NCBI GenBank assembly: GCA_036850595.1
Contig: CM072156.1
Location: 5,759,441 to 5,823,440, forward strand
DNA: 64,000 nucleotides
Source: Rhyacichthys aspro
Lineage: Eukaryota > Chordata > Actinopteri > Gobiiformes > Rhyacichthyidae
Direction of reading: 5' to 3'
Shown: positions 52,801 to 62,407 of the stretch, in pieces
How the letters are laid out: the number at the start of each line of letters is the position of its first letter
Numbering within the stretch: the stretch's first letter is position 1
The notes under the pieces: generated by a model
Databases searched by the model: none
The model's input: the letters and a program-made list of their open reading frames with translations, nothing else
What the model was told of the DNA's origin: nothing
Made by a program: the position numbers and the translations under genes

Positions 52801-54696
52801 TATATTTAACATGTTCTCCAGGCTTGGTTTAGCATGATTGTACTTGTAGATATAGTGTTATATTTTGCTAAGTGAGCTAAAACAAACCTCCTTGGACACG
52901 GTGTTCCAACTAGGTCGAGAGCTCAGTAGGTGCACCCATCTAATGTAATGACACTGAGAGATGCTATAGTTGTACTCTTTAAACATGACGGCAGCTTTTT
53001 GTTTGTTCGGTGTGTTTGTGTGGGTGTTCTCACTCCTGTTTCTTCTTCTTCTTCTTCTCCTGCAGCGTGGATCCGAGGCAGACGGAAGGAGCCCCCCTCC
53101 ATGGAGGTACGTCTCCCCGAGCCTCCCCGCTGCGCTGACGGTTGGACTCTTGGGGACTGGTTACAGGGGAGGAGAGAGGCAAAGATGGAAAGAAAAAGAG
53201 CCTTTGATTTGTTTCATCTTTCAGTTTGGAGCTGAATCCTGGAACTTTAGGGGACAGGTGTTAAAATAAACAGCAGTTGAAGTGCATTGACTGCGAGACT
53301 GAGCAAAGACAGGCTTCGAACAAGGGCCTCACTGACTCCATGTCCTAGTTTACTCTCGCTTTTTCAGCAGAAGCCTCCATCTCAGCTTTTTGTGTTGTAT
53401 TTCTGGCAGTCTCTGTGATGAGAATGGCGACGGAGCGCAGTTTTTCCCCTGGTGCACCTCTCACTGGGTTTATTGCTCTTTAAATGTGAGAATGCTGGAA
53501 ATGATTTGGCCAGTGAAATGTGGGTCTATAGGAAATCCCTTGGAAGGCCAGTATTCGGGCAGCTCTCTCCATTCGTTCTGTCTGTGTCCTTTCTCTGTGC
53601 CAGTGGCCAATGCCATCCCCTGCCTCCATTGCCAGAACATTCTATTCCAATTTTCTGCCTCGAGTCTGCCCAATAGCTGCCATCGACAGCTGGACAGTGT
53701 TGATGTGGCCAAGGCTTCACTCCCAGCACATTACCCTACCCCTTGTCACGCTCCCTCTCTTCCCGCTCCAAGCCGACATAAATTGATTGGATTAAATCCT
53801 GTCATTAACAGGCTGGAAAAGCAGCTCAGTATGTTTGTCTCCCTCCCCAAAGCGGGGCATTTTGGCCACAGCTCTCCCCTCTCTTTTCCAGCCCTTTAGT
53901 CCTGCCAGCACGCAGCAGCATTATGCCCAGTCCTCCCCTTTTTTTTTGGCCCTCTGAGCGCGTGAGAGGCTAACATCACTGGACACTAACACCGCCTCAA
54001 GTGGGGAACTGTTCCACTGGTGGACTATGTTCCGGTTACAATGGTTTCCATGAGTTGGAAAGAGTGTTTATATGAAGAATAGCTCCTGTCATGTTTAGTT
54101 TACCCATCCCTTCCAAGCACTACATTTTTAACCAGGGTTCATTGGACCAGCATAGGTGTAAGTAAACATTAGTTCTTCACCAAATGCCCCATTTCAAACT
54201 CAGAAGACAGTCACTTCCTCCTTAAACCTACCCAGAGATTTAATGAGCTCTGGGATGTTTGACAATGCAGCAGTCAAAAGTAATCCACGTTTGGTTTGAA
54301 ACAAACGGGTGGTGGATTATTGTGGGAAATTGTTTCCAGTTAGGATTCTTGTCCAAGAGTCTTCATACAGAATAGACAGCCATCTCAGTGCACCACATGG
54401 TAATACCTGATAATAGACTGGTTTACTAAATGCATCTGTTCATGTGTGTCTCACAGGAGCTGGAGAGGAATGAGTTCTACAGAGAGCAGATCAAGCTGAA
54501 GGCCCAGGAGGTGGACGAGAGAGACTTGGCTCTACAAACTAAAGAGTACAACGAAGGTCTGGTGGCCACTCCCAGGACAGTGGCCAAGGGCCATGCAGCA
54601 ACCACCAGCTTTGGAACACAGCAGATCAGTGAGGAGCCCACCAGCACCGCCAACACTTTTGAGCCCGGTTCCTGGATGCCCAACTCAAAGAAATGA
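31892..54696 (+). CDS. ndufaf2: NDUFAF2 (mimitin, B17.2-like), complex I assembly factor
   Basis: Mitochondrial assembly factor for NADH:ubiquinone oxidoreductase, a paralogue of the NDUFA12 subunit. Four exons: 31892-32006, 49378-49467, 53066-53106 and 54457-54696, joining in frame to 161 aa (human 169). Recognisable parts are VREHVGTDHLGNKYYVIPE with K-TWTG in exon 1, RAKRMVVAANPSEYEYMEG and IPIEWDAWIRGRRKEPPSMEE across exons 2-4, and a C-terminal FEPGSWMP (150-157). The ATG at 31892 is the first in frame. Intron 1 is 17.4 kb and carries several GC-rich blocks. The exon 3 acceptor follows a CTT repeat. The gene shares its promoter with ercc8 and converges on smim15. Confidence 0.95.
32007..36150. 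other. ndufaf2 intron 1, left part
   Basis: AT-rich with no nested gene that I can support. It contains a TTTA microsatellite (32702-32735) running into a T-tract, and a GGGCTGAGCGATAAA word near 33684 that resembles the end of a common fish repeat. Short open frames here lack coding bias. Confidence 0.45.
32702..32735. repeat. TTTA microsatellite with T-tract
   Basis: About six uninterrupted TATT/TTTA units followed by eleven or more T, within ndufaf2 intron 1. Confidence 0.9.
36175..36375. promoter_or_regulatory. GC-rich block in ndufaf2 intron 1, possible enhancer
   Basis: About 200 bp of GC-rich, CpG-containing sequence (with ATGGGGCGCTGTGTCATGC and GACATTATCGGCCGCTGCAG) passing directly into AT-rich words such as TGAAAATAATTGCC. 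It stands out from the intron around it and is not open in a coding-like frame. Role is inferred from composition only. Confidence 0.25.
38690..39145. repeat. Long purine-biased tract
   Basis: For about 450 bp the plus strand is mostly G and A, built from variants of GGAGAGG, GGGGTG and GTGGATG, with runs such as GGGCGGAGGGGGAGAGGGAA (about 38928). The complement reads as a Pro/Ser/His-rich open frame, which is a by-product of composition. Such tracts can form triplex or G-quadruplex structures. It lies within ndufaf2 intron 1. Confidence 0.7.
40048..40069. repeat. AGC trinucleotide repeat
   Basis: Seven uninterrupted AGC units in ndufaf2 intron 1, non-coding. Confidence 0.9.
40176..40189. 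promoter_or_regulatory. Palindromic RFX-like X-box
   Basis: GTAACCATGGTTAC is a perfect 14-bp palindrome of the X-box form bound by RFX factors. It lies in ndufaf2 intron 1, about 2 kb from a second X-box-like site at 42165. Binding is inferred. Confidence 0.4.
42040..42420. promoter_or_regulatory. GC-rich promoter-like block in ndufaf2 intron 1
   Basis: About 380 bp with many CpG dinucleotides, an inverted CCAAT box (GATTGGTT, about 42147), an X-box-like GCTGCCACGGCAAC (42165-42178), C-rich Sp/KLF-like runs (CCCCTCCCCCTCC), and a GGCTCATGAATATTTATG word. Donor-like GTGAGA (after GCTCAGACAG, about 42276) and GTAAGA (after TTCACG, about 42375) follow. Together these resemble an internal promoter or enhancer, perhaps of an unannotated RNA. 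No conserved protein is visible. Confidence 0.35.
42421..49000. other. ndufaf2 intron 1, right part
   Basis: Mostly AT-rich with CA/TG-rich simple sequence near 42435-42480. Several open frames of 60-123 codons exist, the longest at 44811-45182, but none has coding bias or a recognisable domain. No RNA gene recognised. Confidence 0.45.
49010..49140. promoter_or_regulatory. GC-rich block upstream of ndufaf2 exon 2, possible enhancer
   Basis: Contains an inverted CCAAT (GTGATTGG, about 49057), a G-rich run and an octamer-like GATTTGCATAAAG (about 49114-49126). It differs sharply in composition from the AT-rich intron on the left and lies about 240 bp before exon 2. Function is inferred. Confidence 0.25.
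53540..53900. promoter_or_regulatory. Candidate cis-regulatory module in ndufaf2 intron 3
   Basis: About 360 bp of moderate GC content containing a cluster of homeodomain-type words, ATTGATTGGATTAAATCC then GTCATTAACAGG (about 53782-53812), flanked by E-box-like CAGCTG words. The long open frame across it lacks any recognised domain. Based on composition and motif density only. Confidence 0.25.
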
Positions 54697-55750
54697 ACTT
54701 AAACATGCAAATGCATGCAAAGACTGCTGCAGAGCCATACAGACCAATCTTACAACTAATGATAAAAAACTATGATAAAAAAGGGTTTCATTAATACAGC
54801 ATATAAATGACTACAATCCTATCCCAGGCAAGTCTAAGTTTCTGAATAAATGGGAGTTATTCAGGAGTTTTATACAAAAGCAACATAATAGGGTTGTATA
54901 TTTTTCTCTCAGGGCCTGTTTCAAGAGGTTTAGTGGCGGTTTAGTGCAAAGTATGTTATGTAGAGTACTCTGGGTTTTTTGTTCTGAGTACATTTACAAT
55001 TTCACTTTATATCAACTTTTTATTACCCTTAAAATACTTTGGTGTGCAGCAGTATATGACATTCATTCAGTCGCCTATAAATAAATGATTCAGTTCATTT
55101 ACAGCAGGACTACAGCTGGTTGGTGTCAGGTCAGTAAAAACTCATAAAAGTTACATTATTACTGAAGTATTGCATTTACAGTGATTCACCAAACTTCTTC
55201 TACTATTGCCATGCTGAATCCTCTTCTATTGGCTCCATTGATGATGGTTTTTGTCCCTCTGCTAAACTCAGAGTTGACTGAACTAACGCCAAAGCAGTTT
55301 TTTGAAACAGGAAAGTCTGAGTTGGACTGGTCTGAGTAGAACGAGTTCAGATTAAAACTCTGCGTTGGTTCTGATTTGTGAAACAGAGCCTTGTCAATTT
55401 CTCACCTATAAACAAAAAAAGCATACAACTTTACAACAGCATTTATCTCAAACATTAGTTCTGTGTTTTTATTTGTAAATGGTATTCTGAGAATTACAAA
55501 CATGAGGTCAATAGGACCATGTTTGTGTTGTGGAGTAGTGGTGAATAAGACCTCTGTAAAACAAAGATGTGACCCTGCAGTTAAGTTATGGTCTGTTCAC
55601 TGCAAGTGCACTACACTGAACCAATGGCAAAGTTATGCTGGCTGTTTTGGCTGAACTGTTGTTCCATTTTGACTTTAAAAACTTGATGATTCATAAAAAA
55701 CAATTAAATGACAATGAGAAATATCTATATTTTTCATTAACTGTGACGAT
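54697..55750. other. ndufaf2 3' UTR and convergent intergenic space
   Basis: Non-coding sequence after the ndufaf2 stop. Plus-strand AATAAA words at about 54845 and 55078 are candidate polyadenylation signals. No other gene is visible before the smim15 3' UTR, which enters from the right. Confidence 0.5.
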
Positions 55751-55756
55751 TTTATT
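55751..55756 (-). terminator. Candidate smim15 polyadenylation signal
   Basis: TTTATT on the plus strand reads AATAAA on the minus strand, about 355 bp after the smim15 stop codon. Confidence 0.4.
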
Positions 55757-56109
55757 GATTAAAAAGTAGTTTGGAAATGTTGCTAGTAACTTATACAAAA
55801 TAATATTATTTGATTAGAACAGCAATGCCAACAATGGAATGCAATGTGTTGCAGCAGCTGCACAATAGCAGTGAACTCCATCATACAGACGACCACTGTG
55901 CTCTTGCTGACGCGTCCCATTGGGACAAACTTCCTGTGGGCAGTACAGTCCCTCTCAGCGCTGTGGCCGCTGAGGCAGTGTCCCTCTCCCAATCTCAGGA
56001 TGAGGAGTAGTGGCCCTGTGCTGGGACAGACAGGGCACTGTCTCTTTACAATCAGGAGGCTGTGGTGGTCCCGCCTCCCTGGTCGCACCCTCATCATGTC
56101 CTCACAAAC

Positions 56110-56334
56110 TCAGTCTTTCTTAGCTCTCTTGGCTTTTGCTATATTTTCTTGGCGTTTCTGTTTTTTCTTCTGTTCGCGGTCACGTGCCTCAATCATCTTG
56201 GCCAGCTTCCAGGACAACAGGGCACTGGCGATGAAGAGCGGTGTGAGGGCGAGGATGACAGTTGTGAGGAAACCATAGGGGTCCTTGGCTGCCCATTCCA
56301 CCACGTACTCTGCCCAGGCGCGAATGTCGATCAT
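56110..56334 (-). CDS. smim15: SMIM15, small integral membrane protein 15
   Basis: A 74-aa single-pass membrane protein of unknown precise function, with nearly the same length and sequence as I recall for the human protein. The start MIDIRAWAEYVVEWAAKDPYG is followed by a hydrophobic helix (about 22-42) and a strongly basic, probably coiled tail rich in K, R, E and Q (49-74, ending KRAKKD). The coding region is one exon; its acceptor (TCTTTGCAG, exon edge 56361) lies 27 bp before the ATG. The in-frame codons upstream belong to the 5' UTR and intron. A likely non-coding first exon has its donor at 57081. The gene converges on ndufaf2 and is divergent from zswim6. Confidence 0.96.
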   Translation of the reverse strand: MIDIRAWAEYVVEWAAKDPYGFLTTVILALTPLFIASALLSWKLAKMIEARDREQKKKQKRQENIAKAKRAKKD

Positions 56335-57080
56335 TCTGAACAGTAACGATGCCCAACACACCTGCAAAGACCAGGAAGAACAACAATGAGTTACTCAATC
56401 ATTTTACACTTTTTACAGTATACATTTCAACTATGTGTCACCCTAAATGCCACGTTATGACCCTTAAATTATATCTGTGGAGGTTCTCACATTGAAAAAA
56501 GGTCTGGATGTAGTTTTAGAGGTGATGAAGGCTTTTTTGAAACTTTCTTCATCCTTTGATTATCAATAATTATAAGTCAAATTGGCTCCACGCTCCAACA
56601 TGGCATTGTGATTGTGAATATTTTTCCATACTAATCTTGTGATAACACATGAGAAGCTCATAATAATACCTTCAAAGGGCTATATAATAGATGACTTGGT
56701 ATTTAGATCTCTAATGAGTAATATAAATCATGCTCATCCTGCTGCTCACCGCAGGCCAATCCAAACCCTGCTGGGTTTACATTAGCTTAATGCTAACATG
56801 GACGATATACACAGTCTTGGCTTTAAACACACACAATAAAGTACTCTGCTTGCTTTCGTAGAAACTAGATTTGAAAAGACTGAGACGGAAATGAAAAGGT
56901 TACCGCTACTTTCATCAGAAACCCGCTAACCCGCCTGAGCATTCATCACGGCCTTAACTTTGAGGAAGTCTCTCGGCTAGAAACAACCTGAAACAAACTC
57001 ACGGTGTTTATTAATCGATATCCACGTGTTATTGTCACTAACTGAGACAGACAGATACGATAAACGAAACGAAGACATAC

Positions 57081-57215
57081 CAAAATGCAGAGATTTTCTT
57101 TATTTCAATGATAAGATCCAACAGCTCCTTTTCGAGGAAGTATGATCCTGTGTGGATTGTCAATGAAGTCTCGCGATATGTTACAGTGCTGGGCATTATG
57201 GGAATTGTAGTCCTT
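57081..57215 (-). promoter_or_regulatory. smim15 first exon and promoter with ZNF143-type site
   Basis: On the minus strand a donor GCATTTTG/GTATGT lies at 57081/57080. Just upstream, 57192-57211 reads ACTACAATTCCCATAATGCC, a near-perfect SBS2-type site for ZNF143/STAF. 57169-57178 is TCTCGCGATA, one base from the TCTCGCGAGA promoter element. Both are hallmarks of TATA-less housekeeping promoters and place the smim15 start near 57150-57200. Confidence 0.75.
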
Positions 57216-58600
57216 TCCACAAACCCGTACAACATACAACAGGCAGGATCATACAGAAACTGCTACTGCATTTAAAATAAAGTGGGCAATAGAATTAAAT
57301 GTAAGAAACAAATGTAAAGCGAAATGTAAATAAAATACTCTGTTTTTACATTTTTACATTACATTGTTTCATATATATTTAATATAACTATATTTATAAC
57401 TGTATTAAAAGTGCAGACAATTTTCAACAGTTTCAGCTAAAAGACCTCTACAGTGTGCTGCCCATGTGCAGAAAACACAAGTGTAGTCTTATGCAGTTCA
57501 CTTCACATTAATCGTTCTGAGACAGGTCTATAGTGGAGGTCTATTTGTGCATATCTAAGTGTTATTCAGTTAACCTATAGCACTTTTCAGTACGCCTATG
57601 TCATGACAAAAGTGTATAAAACCAGTCCAATAAAAATGAGTCAATTACACATTTGGCCTTGGGGTGTTTACTCTAATGAAAAACGCTGTAAACTCTGTTG
57701 GCCCTCTGAGATAGATGGCTAACTTAACAAAGGAGGACCTGCTGGCTTTGTGAACTTCCTGTGGGGAAGTATTGAAACCAAATCAGGTTAGGCCACATCT
57801 GCTCGGTCCATACGGCATGGATCACTTTCAGCACGGTTCAAAGGCCAGCCTTTTAGACCTATGCTCACAGAGGAAAGAGAAGGGCAGCTGTGAACACAGG
57901 GCAGACATTGCAAACACAATGTGGTTTACAATAGTTTAGTTTTTAGAGACATATTAGAAAACATGTCTAATGATGCTTTTTGATTTCTGGCAGAATGAGG
58001 ACATTCAAACTGCAGCTACATCCTCTGACTGTGGCCCCTCTCATGTCCCAGTCATGACTGGGACAAATTATCAGCAGGTGACAGAAAAGTAAACTGAAAT
58101 CACAGCACCACACTTTAACTCTGCTAGAGTCATTGTGATATTTTTGTGAGTGGTGTGGCAATAATTCTTGGGCTGGCATTTATTTTTCTAGAACTAGGTT
58201 ATTTTACTCTTACAATAAAGTACTTACTTTGTTTCAAACGCTCACTTACACAGCCTATTTTGGGAAGACATATTTAGGCTTCTTAAGTGTAGTTTGCTGA
58301 GAAGAAGGATGGTTGGTTTGTGTTTTGTGTGTTTACAACAAGCCTGTAATTAATTTCCCATAGGCTAAGCAGCCTATGTGAAACAGCTGACCAAAATGAC
58401 TGCTTAATGAGTACAGAGGACAAGCATGTCCAGCTCTGAGTCCTGTGTTCTCCTCCCACGCCCTCCCTGTCTTTGACAGCCTGGAGTCCTTTAGACTAAG
58501 CCTGAAAAACAACCATCACACAGTAACTGAAAAAGCCGGAGCCAGCGGTAAGAGCCCTGACTGAAAGGAAAACAGTGCGTTCTCTTGCCCCCTTTTACCC
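57216..58600. other. Intergenic space between smim15 and zswim6
   Basis: AT-rich, no gene recognised. The right end grades into the GC-rich zswim6 promoter. Confidence 0.5.
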
Positions 58601-58983
58601 CTGTGGGAAACTGCAGTCCGCCCCTGGATTAGTCCCCGCCTTTAAACTCAAAGAAGAAGGAAACTTCAAAGGCCGTCGGCCGCGTGGGCCCCGCCCTCGA
58701 GCTCCCGAACGGCTTCACAAAGGATTTGCCGACGTTCGGGAATTCCGCCTCCAGTTCCTTTTATAGCGCCACTCGTGCGCTGGCAGCGCTCCAAGTCCCG
58801 CCCATCCTGGTTACTTTGACAACACAAAGGACTTCACGGAACTCGTAAGCACCGCCCACTTTTCCAAATAAGGGCAGTCTTCCCATGTACGGCAAACAAT
58901 CGGTGCGAGATTGCCCTTTTCTCTTCCTTATCCCGTTTATATGATCGGAGAGGAACTGCGCTTCAGGTTGAAGCGGTGCGAAC
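58600..58983 (+). promoter_or_regulatory. zswim6 promoter and 5' UTR, CpG-rich
   Basis: CpG density rises sharply from about 58670 (GGCCGTCGGCCGCGTGGGCC) and stays high through exon 1. A TTTTATAGCGCC word at about 58757 could be a weak TATA-like element. The start codon at 58984 lies just after the GTGCGAAC context. Confidence 0.55.
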
Positions 58984-59416
58984 ATGGACGAGCGATTCCA
59001 GCAGCCCCCAGCCAAGCGGCACTGCTGCCGGCCCGGCTACAACCCGGCGTGCAGACAGGGCCAGCGGGCTGGAGGAATCCTGTGTGGCGGCTCGGGGTCC
59101 GCTCCGGGAAGCTCGGGCAACGGGAAAACGCACAACCCCGAGTCGTTGCTCGATATCGCGGCGCGCAGAGTGGCGGAGAAGTGGCCGTTCCAAAGGGTGG
59201 AGGAGCGGTTCGAGAGGATCCCGGAGCCCGTCCAGCGGAGGATCGTTTACTGGTCATTCCCGAGAAGTGAGAAGGAGATCTGTATGTACTCGTCCTTTAA
59301 CGCCGGAGGAGAGGAAAGTGGAACTAGCGGGGACAATAATGACGAGAGCCAGCTGCCTTTCCTACGGGGTGTCACTCTGCTGGAGGGTGGCTGGGTGGAC
59401 AACGTATTGCAAGTCG
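58984..59416 (+). CDS. zswim6: ZSWIM6 exon 1 (N-terminal part only)
   Basis: Zinc finger SWIM-domain protein 6, linked in mammals to neural and craniofacial development and a likely cullin-RING adaptor family member. This exon encodes 144 codons and ends in phase 1 at CAAGTCG/GTGAGT. The start MDERFQQPPAKRHCCRPG resembles human MAERGQQPPPAKRLCCRPG. Residues 52-105 (ESLLDIAARRVAEKWPFQ through SFPRSEKEICMYSSF) match the human segment almost residue for residue, and the exon ends in VDNVLQV as in human. The long Gly/Ala/Ser runs of the mammalian protein are mostly missing. The SWIM domain is encoded by later exons, which are not in this window. ZSWIM5 is the nearest alternative; gene order supports ZSWIM6. 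Confidence 0.92.
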
Positions 59417-62400
59417 GTGAGTGGACTCTAACGCTACTCTAACGCAGGAAAAGCGCTGTTATAAACAAACCCCAGACTCTTTCACTTGGTCTTTATCCGT
59501 GCAATCATGTCAGACTTTTAAATGGCTTGTGCTCGCCTTTCTGAGCACTGTCTATTATAAACAATGCAGGGTATTTCCACTCCTGTCCACCCTGTAGCTG
59601 TGTGAGAACAGCCTATTTTCAGATAAGCCCGTAATAGTAGCCCACTTCTCCTTGTTTTTGCCCACTGAGCTGCGCGCACTGAATTGCCCAGAGCCATCCC
59701 AATTGGAAGCTTAGCACTTTGTTCCTATTTTTGTGTCTTTCCAAGCTCTCCATGCCCCCACCAATGGGTACACACAGACAAAAGCCCCCTATATCTTTTC
59801 ACCGCTGGCTAAATAGACGATATTTAGAAAGGGTGGGAGGGACGGCGATTTAAAGCCACAGTGCGTCTATTTTGTTTGCCAAACACCTTTGTGAGACAGA
59901 CTAAAGCTTTTTCTGCTGCCAGCCCAACCTGCTATATGCAGCGACTAGTGGCAGAATACATAGCAGCGTTATAAACAAAGTAAACAGAGGTGCTGTGGGC
60001 TCTGCAACCCCCTGCCTCTGTGCTGCCTGGCTCACTGCCTGTGCCACAATATTTCACTGCATTCGTCAGTGCAATAGACTCAGCTGTCAATCCTGCTCCC
60101 CACCCTTGGAAACGCTTCAGGATTCTAATCCCATTACCCTCCCCAGTTCATCTGAATCTTAATGCATTCTGCAAACAAGATTTTATGCATGATCTTCTTC
60201 CTCCTCCTCCTCCCTTCCCTGCTTCCCCCCTCACTCACTCTCTTTCTCATTCCCTCTCCTCACTTCTTGGCTTACTATTTCTCCAAAGAATCCATGTGGA
60301 GATGGCTTCAGCTCTTGTGGGCTCGGAGAATGTGCAGCGTACAATAGTAGCCATGGAGCAGGCAGACAGGCAGGCAGCTCTCCCTCCCTCTTTTCTTTCT
60401 CTGGCCTGTTTACCAGATTCCCAAGCATTTCACTCATTTATGGGCTCACTCTTTTGGGGGCTTCAGGAAGCGAAAGCGCCGGGTGAAAGGGCAGGAAAGA
60501 CGAGGTGTGTGCGAGTGTGGAAAGTGTACTGACACCGGTGACATGTCCTGGCCAAAGAACAGTGCTTTGTAAATGAGCCCTACCTCCTAATGAGCCAGTG
60601 TTGTCCCAGCGCGAGCATCGGATCATAGACTTTATTGTGTACATCTGTTTATGAGATGACTTTGTTGATTCCATTAAGGACAATGCATTTAATTTTGCTC
60701 TGGGCATAGGGCATGGTTTTGAAATAAGCATGTATTGATATATCACAAGAAAACATAATTTTTTTTAAATAAACATACTTTTCATTTGTTTTTCTGTTGT
60801 TTTATACCAGTGCTTGAAAATAACCCGTAACGTTAATAAGCACAGGTATTACAAGGTCCATAATGGATTTGAATAGATCACTTTGAGGGCTGCTTATGCC
60901 ATAGCACAACAGAAATTTGCCTTAAGAATCTTCCAACTGTACAGCCTCCTATAAACAAGTGTTAAAACACCCCAACAGTGCATCTGGTTCATCCAAACTG
61001 TAATGTCCAAATAGTCTAAAAGAACTACGTCAAAGTCTAAATAAAAATGTAATCATCAGGATTATTCCAGGAGACTTAAACTATAAACTGTGTCAAATAA
61101 GTCTTATGAGAAAAGATCAAGATCGTCACCATCAAAGTCAAGGCCCATTTTTTTTGCAACAATCTAAATTTTACATCCTACAAAACATGTTGTTAAAGTT
61201 TTATTGGTCTGGCTAAAATGTTAAATATCATAAAGAGGCCAGAAAGCAAATGAAGTGAGCGAAATTAAATGGCCAAAGAAATGCTATAAAGTGAAAAAAT
61301 ATAAATTCGTTTTTCGAGAGTGGATGAGTGGTAAACTTTACTCTAATTCTACTCTAATGCTACTTGGGGATTACACGTCTCATACTGATCACATTCACAA
61401 TTTCACCGAGTCATGAAGACAAACATGGCCATCATCGGGACCATTTACTGAGGTCCAAAAACAATCCTGCTGACATTTTGAATAAATATGCACAATTGAA
61501 TGTGTTTTGTGATCATAACTTAGTAAATGAAGCCAATATACAGGACATAAATATGACTTCCAGGATGTGATACAATCAGGGTAAATGTGCCATAACAGAA
61601 AAGCATCAAGTCTGTTTTATTTTTGTCAAAGAAGAAGCTCCTAAGATAGAGAAATTATCGGGCTATGTATAAATATGCTAAATATAAATAGAGATGAATA
61701 GATACAACAAAGAATGAAGTAAAATACCCCAAACTAACCACTTTCCCTGGATTTGATGTTTGTTGACAAAAAAAACAGTAAACAGACAAAAAAAGTGTCA
61801 TTTTACTGTTTTTATTCAAACAACCTAATTTTACTGGGAATATGTGGCTTCTTAAAGTTCGACTCCACTCTCCCAGACATCTCCAGTGGGCATCAAGTGG
61901 TTGCTAACTTTACATTCAGACCTATTCGCCGTTGGGTGTGTATGTTTATGTTCCGAAATAGCACCGAAAGACAAGAACGAGGTCATTTTAGCGAGGCGTG
62001 TGTATATTCGTGTGAAAGCGAGCTGGGGGGAAGTGTGTCAGTTACTGTGTGTGTGCGGGGGTTTGATAAACACAGAGGGGCGGCTTGTGCACGGGCTGTC
62101 AGTCTCATCCCGCATGCTCTCAGAGAGTGGAGGATGACAGGCGAGTACACACAGCAGGAGGAGGGAGGCCATACATGTTATGCTGATTGCAATTTTCGCC
62201 CCAGAATTTTTTTTTCTTTTTCTTCTTCTTCTTTGGAGTGAAAAAATAAAGCCAAGGAAGAGAAAAAAAATGATAAATAAAAGATGCAATCTACTCCAGG
62301 GGACAGGCAGCCACTGGAGGATGAGGGCTTAAAAGCAGGGCAGCATTGGAGGGGGGTGGGCTGTCAGCTGCATCATACACCACATTGCCCCATCAAACAT
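59417..62400. other. zswim6 intron 1, left part
   Basis: No further zswim6 exon is seen: no frame contains the CxCxCGNRDIFYCAH-type SWIM motif expected in exon 2. The longest open frames (59990-60532 and 61753-62241) are Pro/Ser/Leu- or composition-driven and lack a recognised domain. Confidence 0.5.
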
Positions 62401-62407
62401 ATATACA

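Noticed and set aside
53390..53899. 169-codon frame in ndufaf2 intron 3
   Set aside because: Low-bias codons, no recognisable domain; the stretch looks regulatory rather than coding.
58976..59431. 151-codon frame overlapping zswim6 exon 1
   Set aside because: A shadow of the GC-rich true frame; the conserved ZSWIM6 peptide is in the frame starting at 58984.
59990..60532. 180-codon frame in zswim6 intron 1
   Set aside because: Pyrimidine-rich low-complexity stretch (CTTCCTCC runs); does not contain the SWIM motif expected in exon 2.
61753..62241. 162-codon frame in zswim6 intron 1
   Set aside because: No domain and poor codon bias; not a zswim6 exon.
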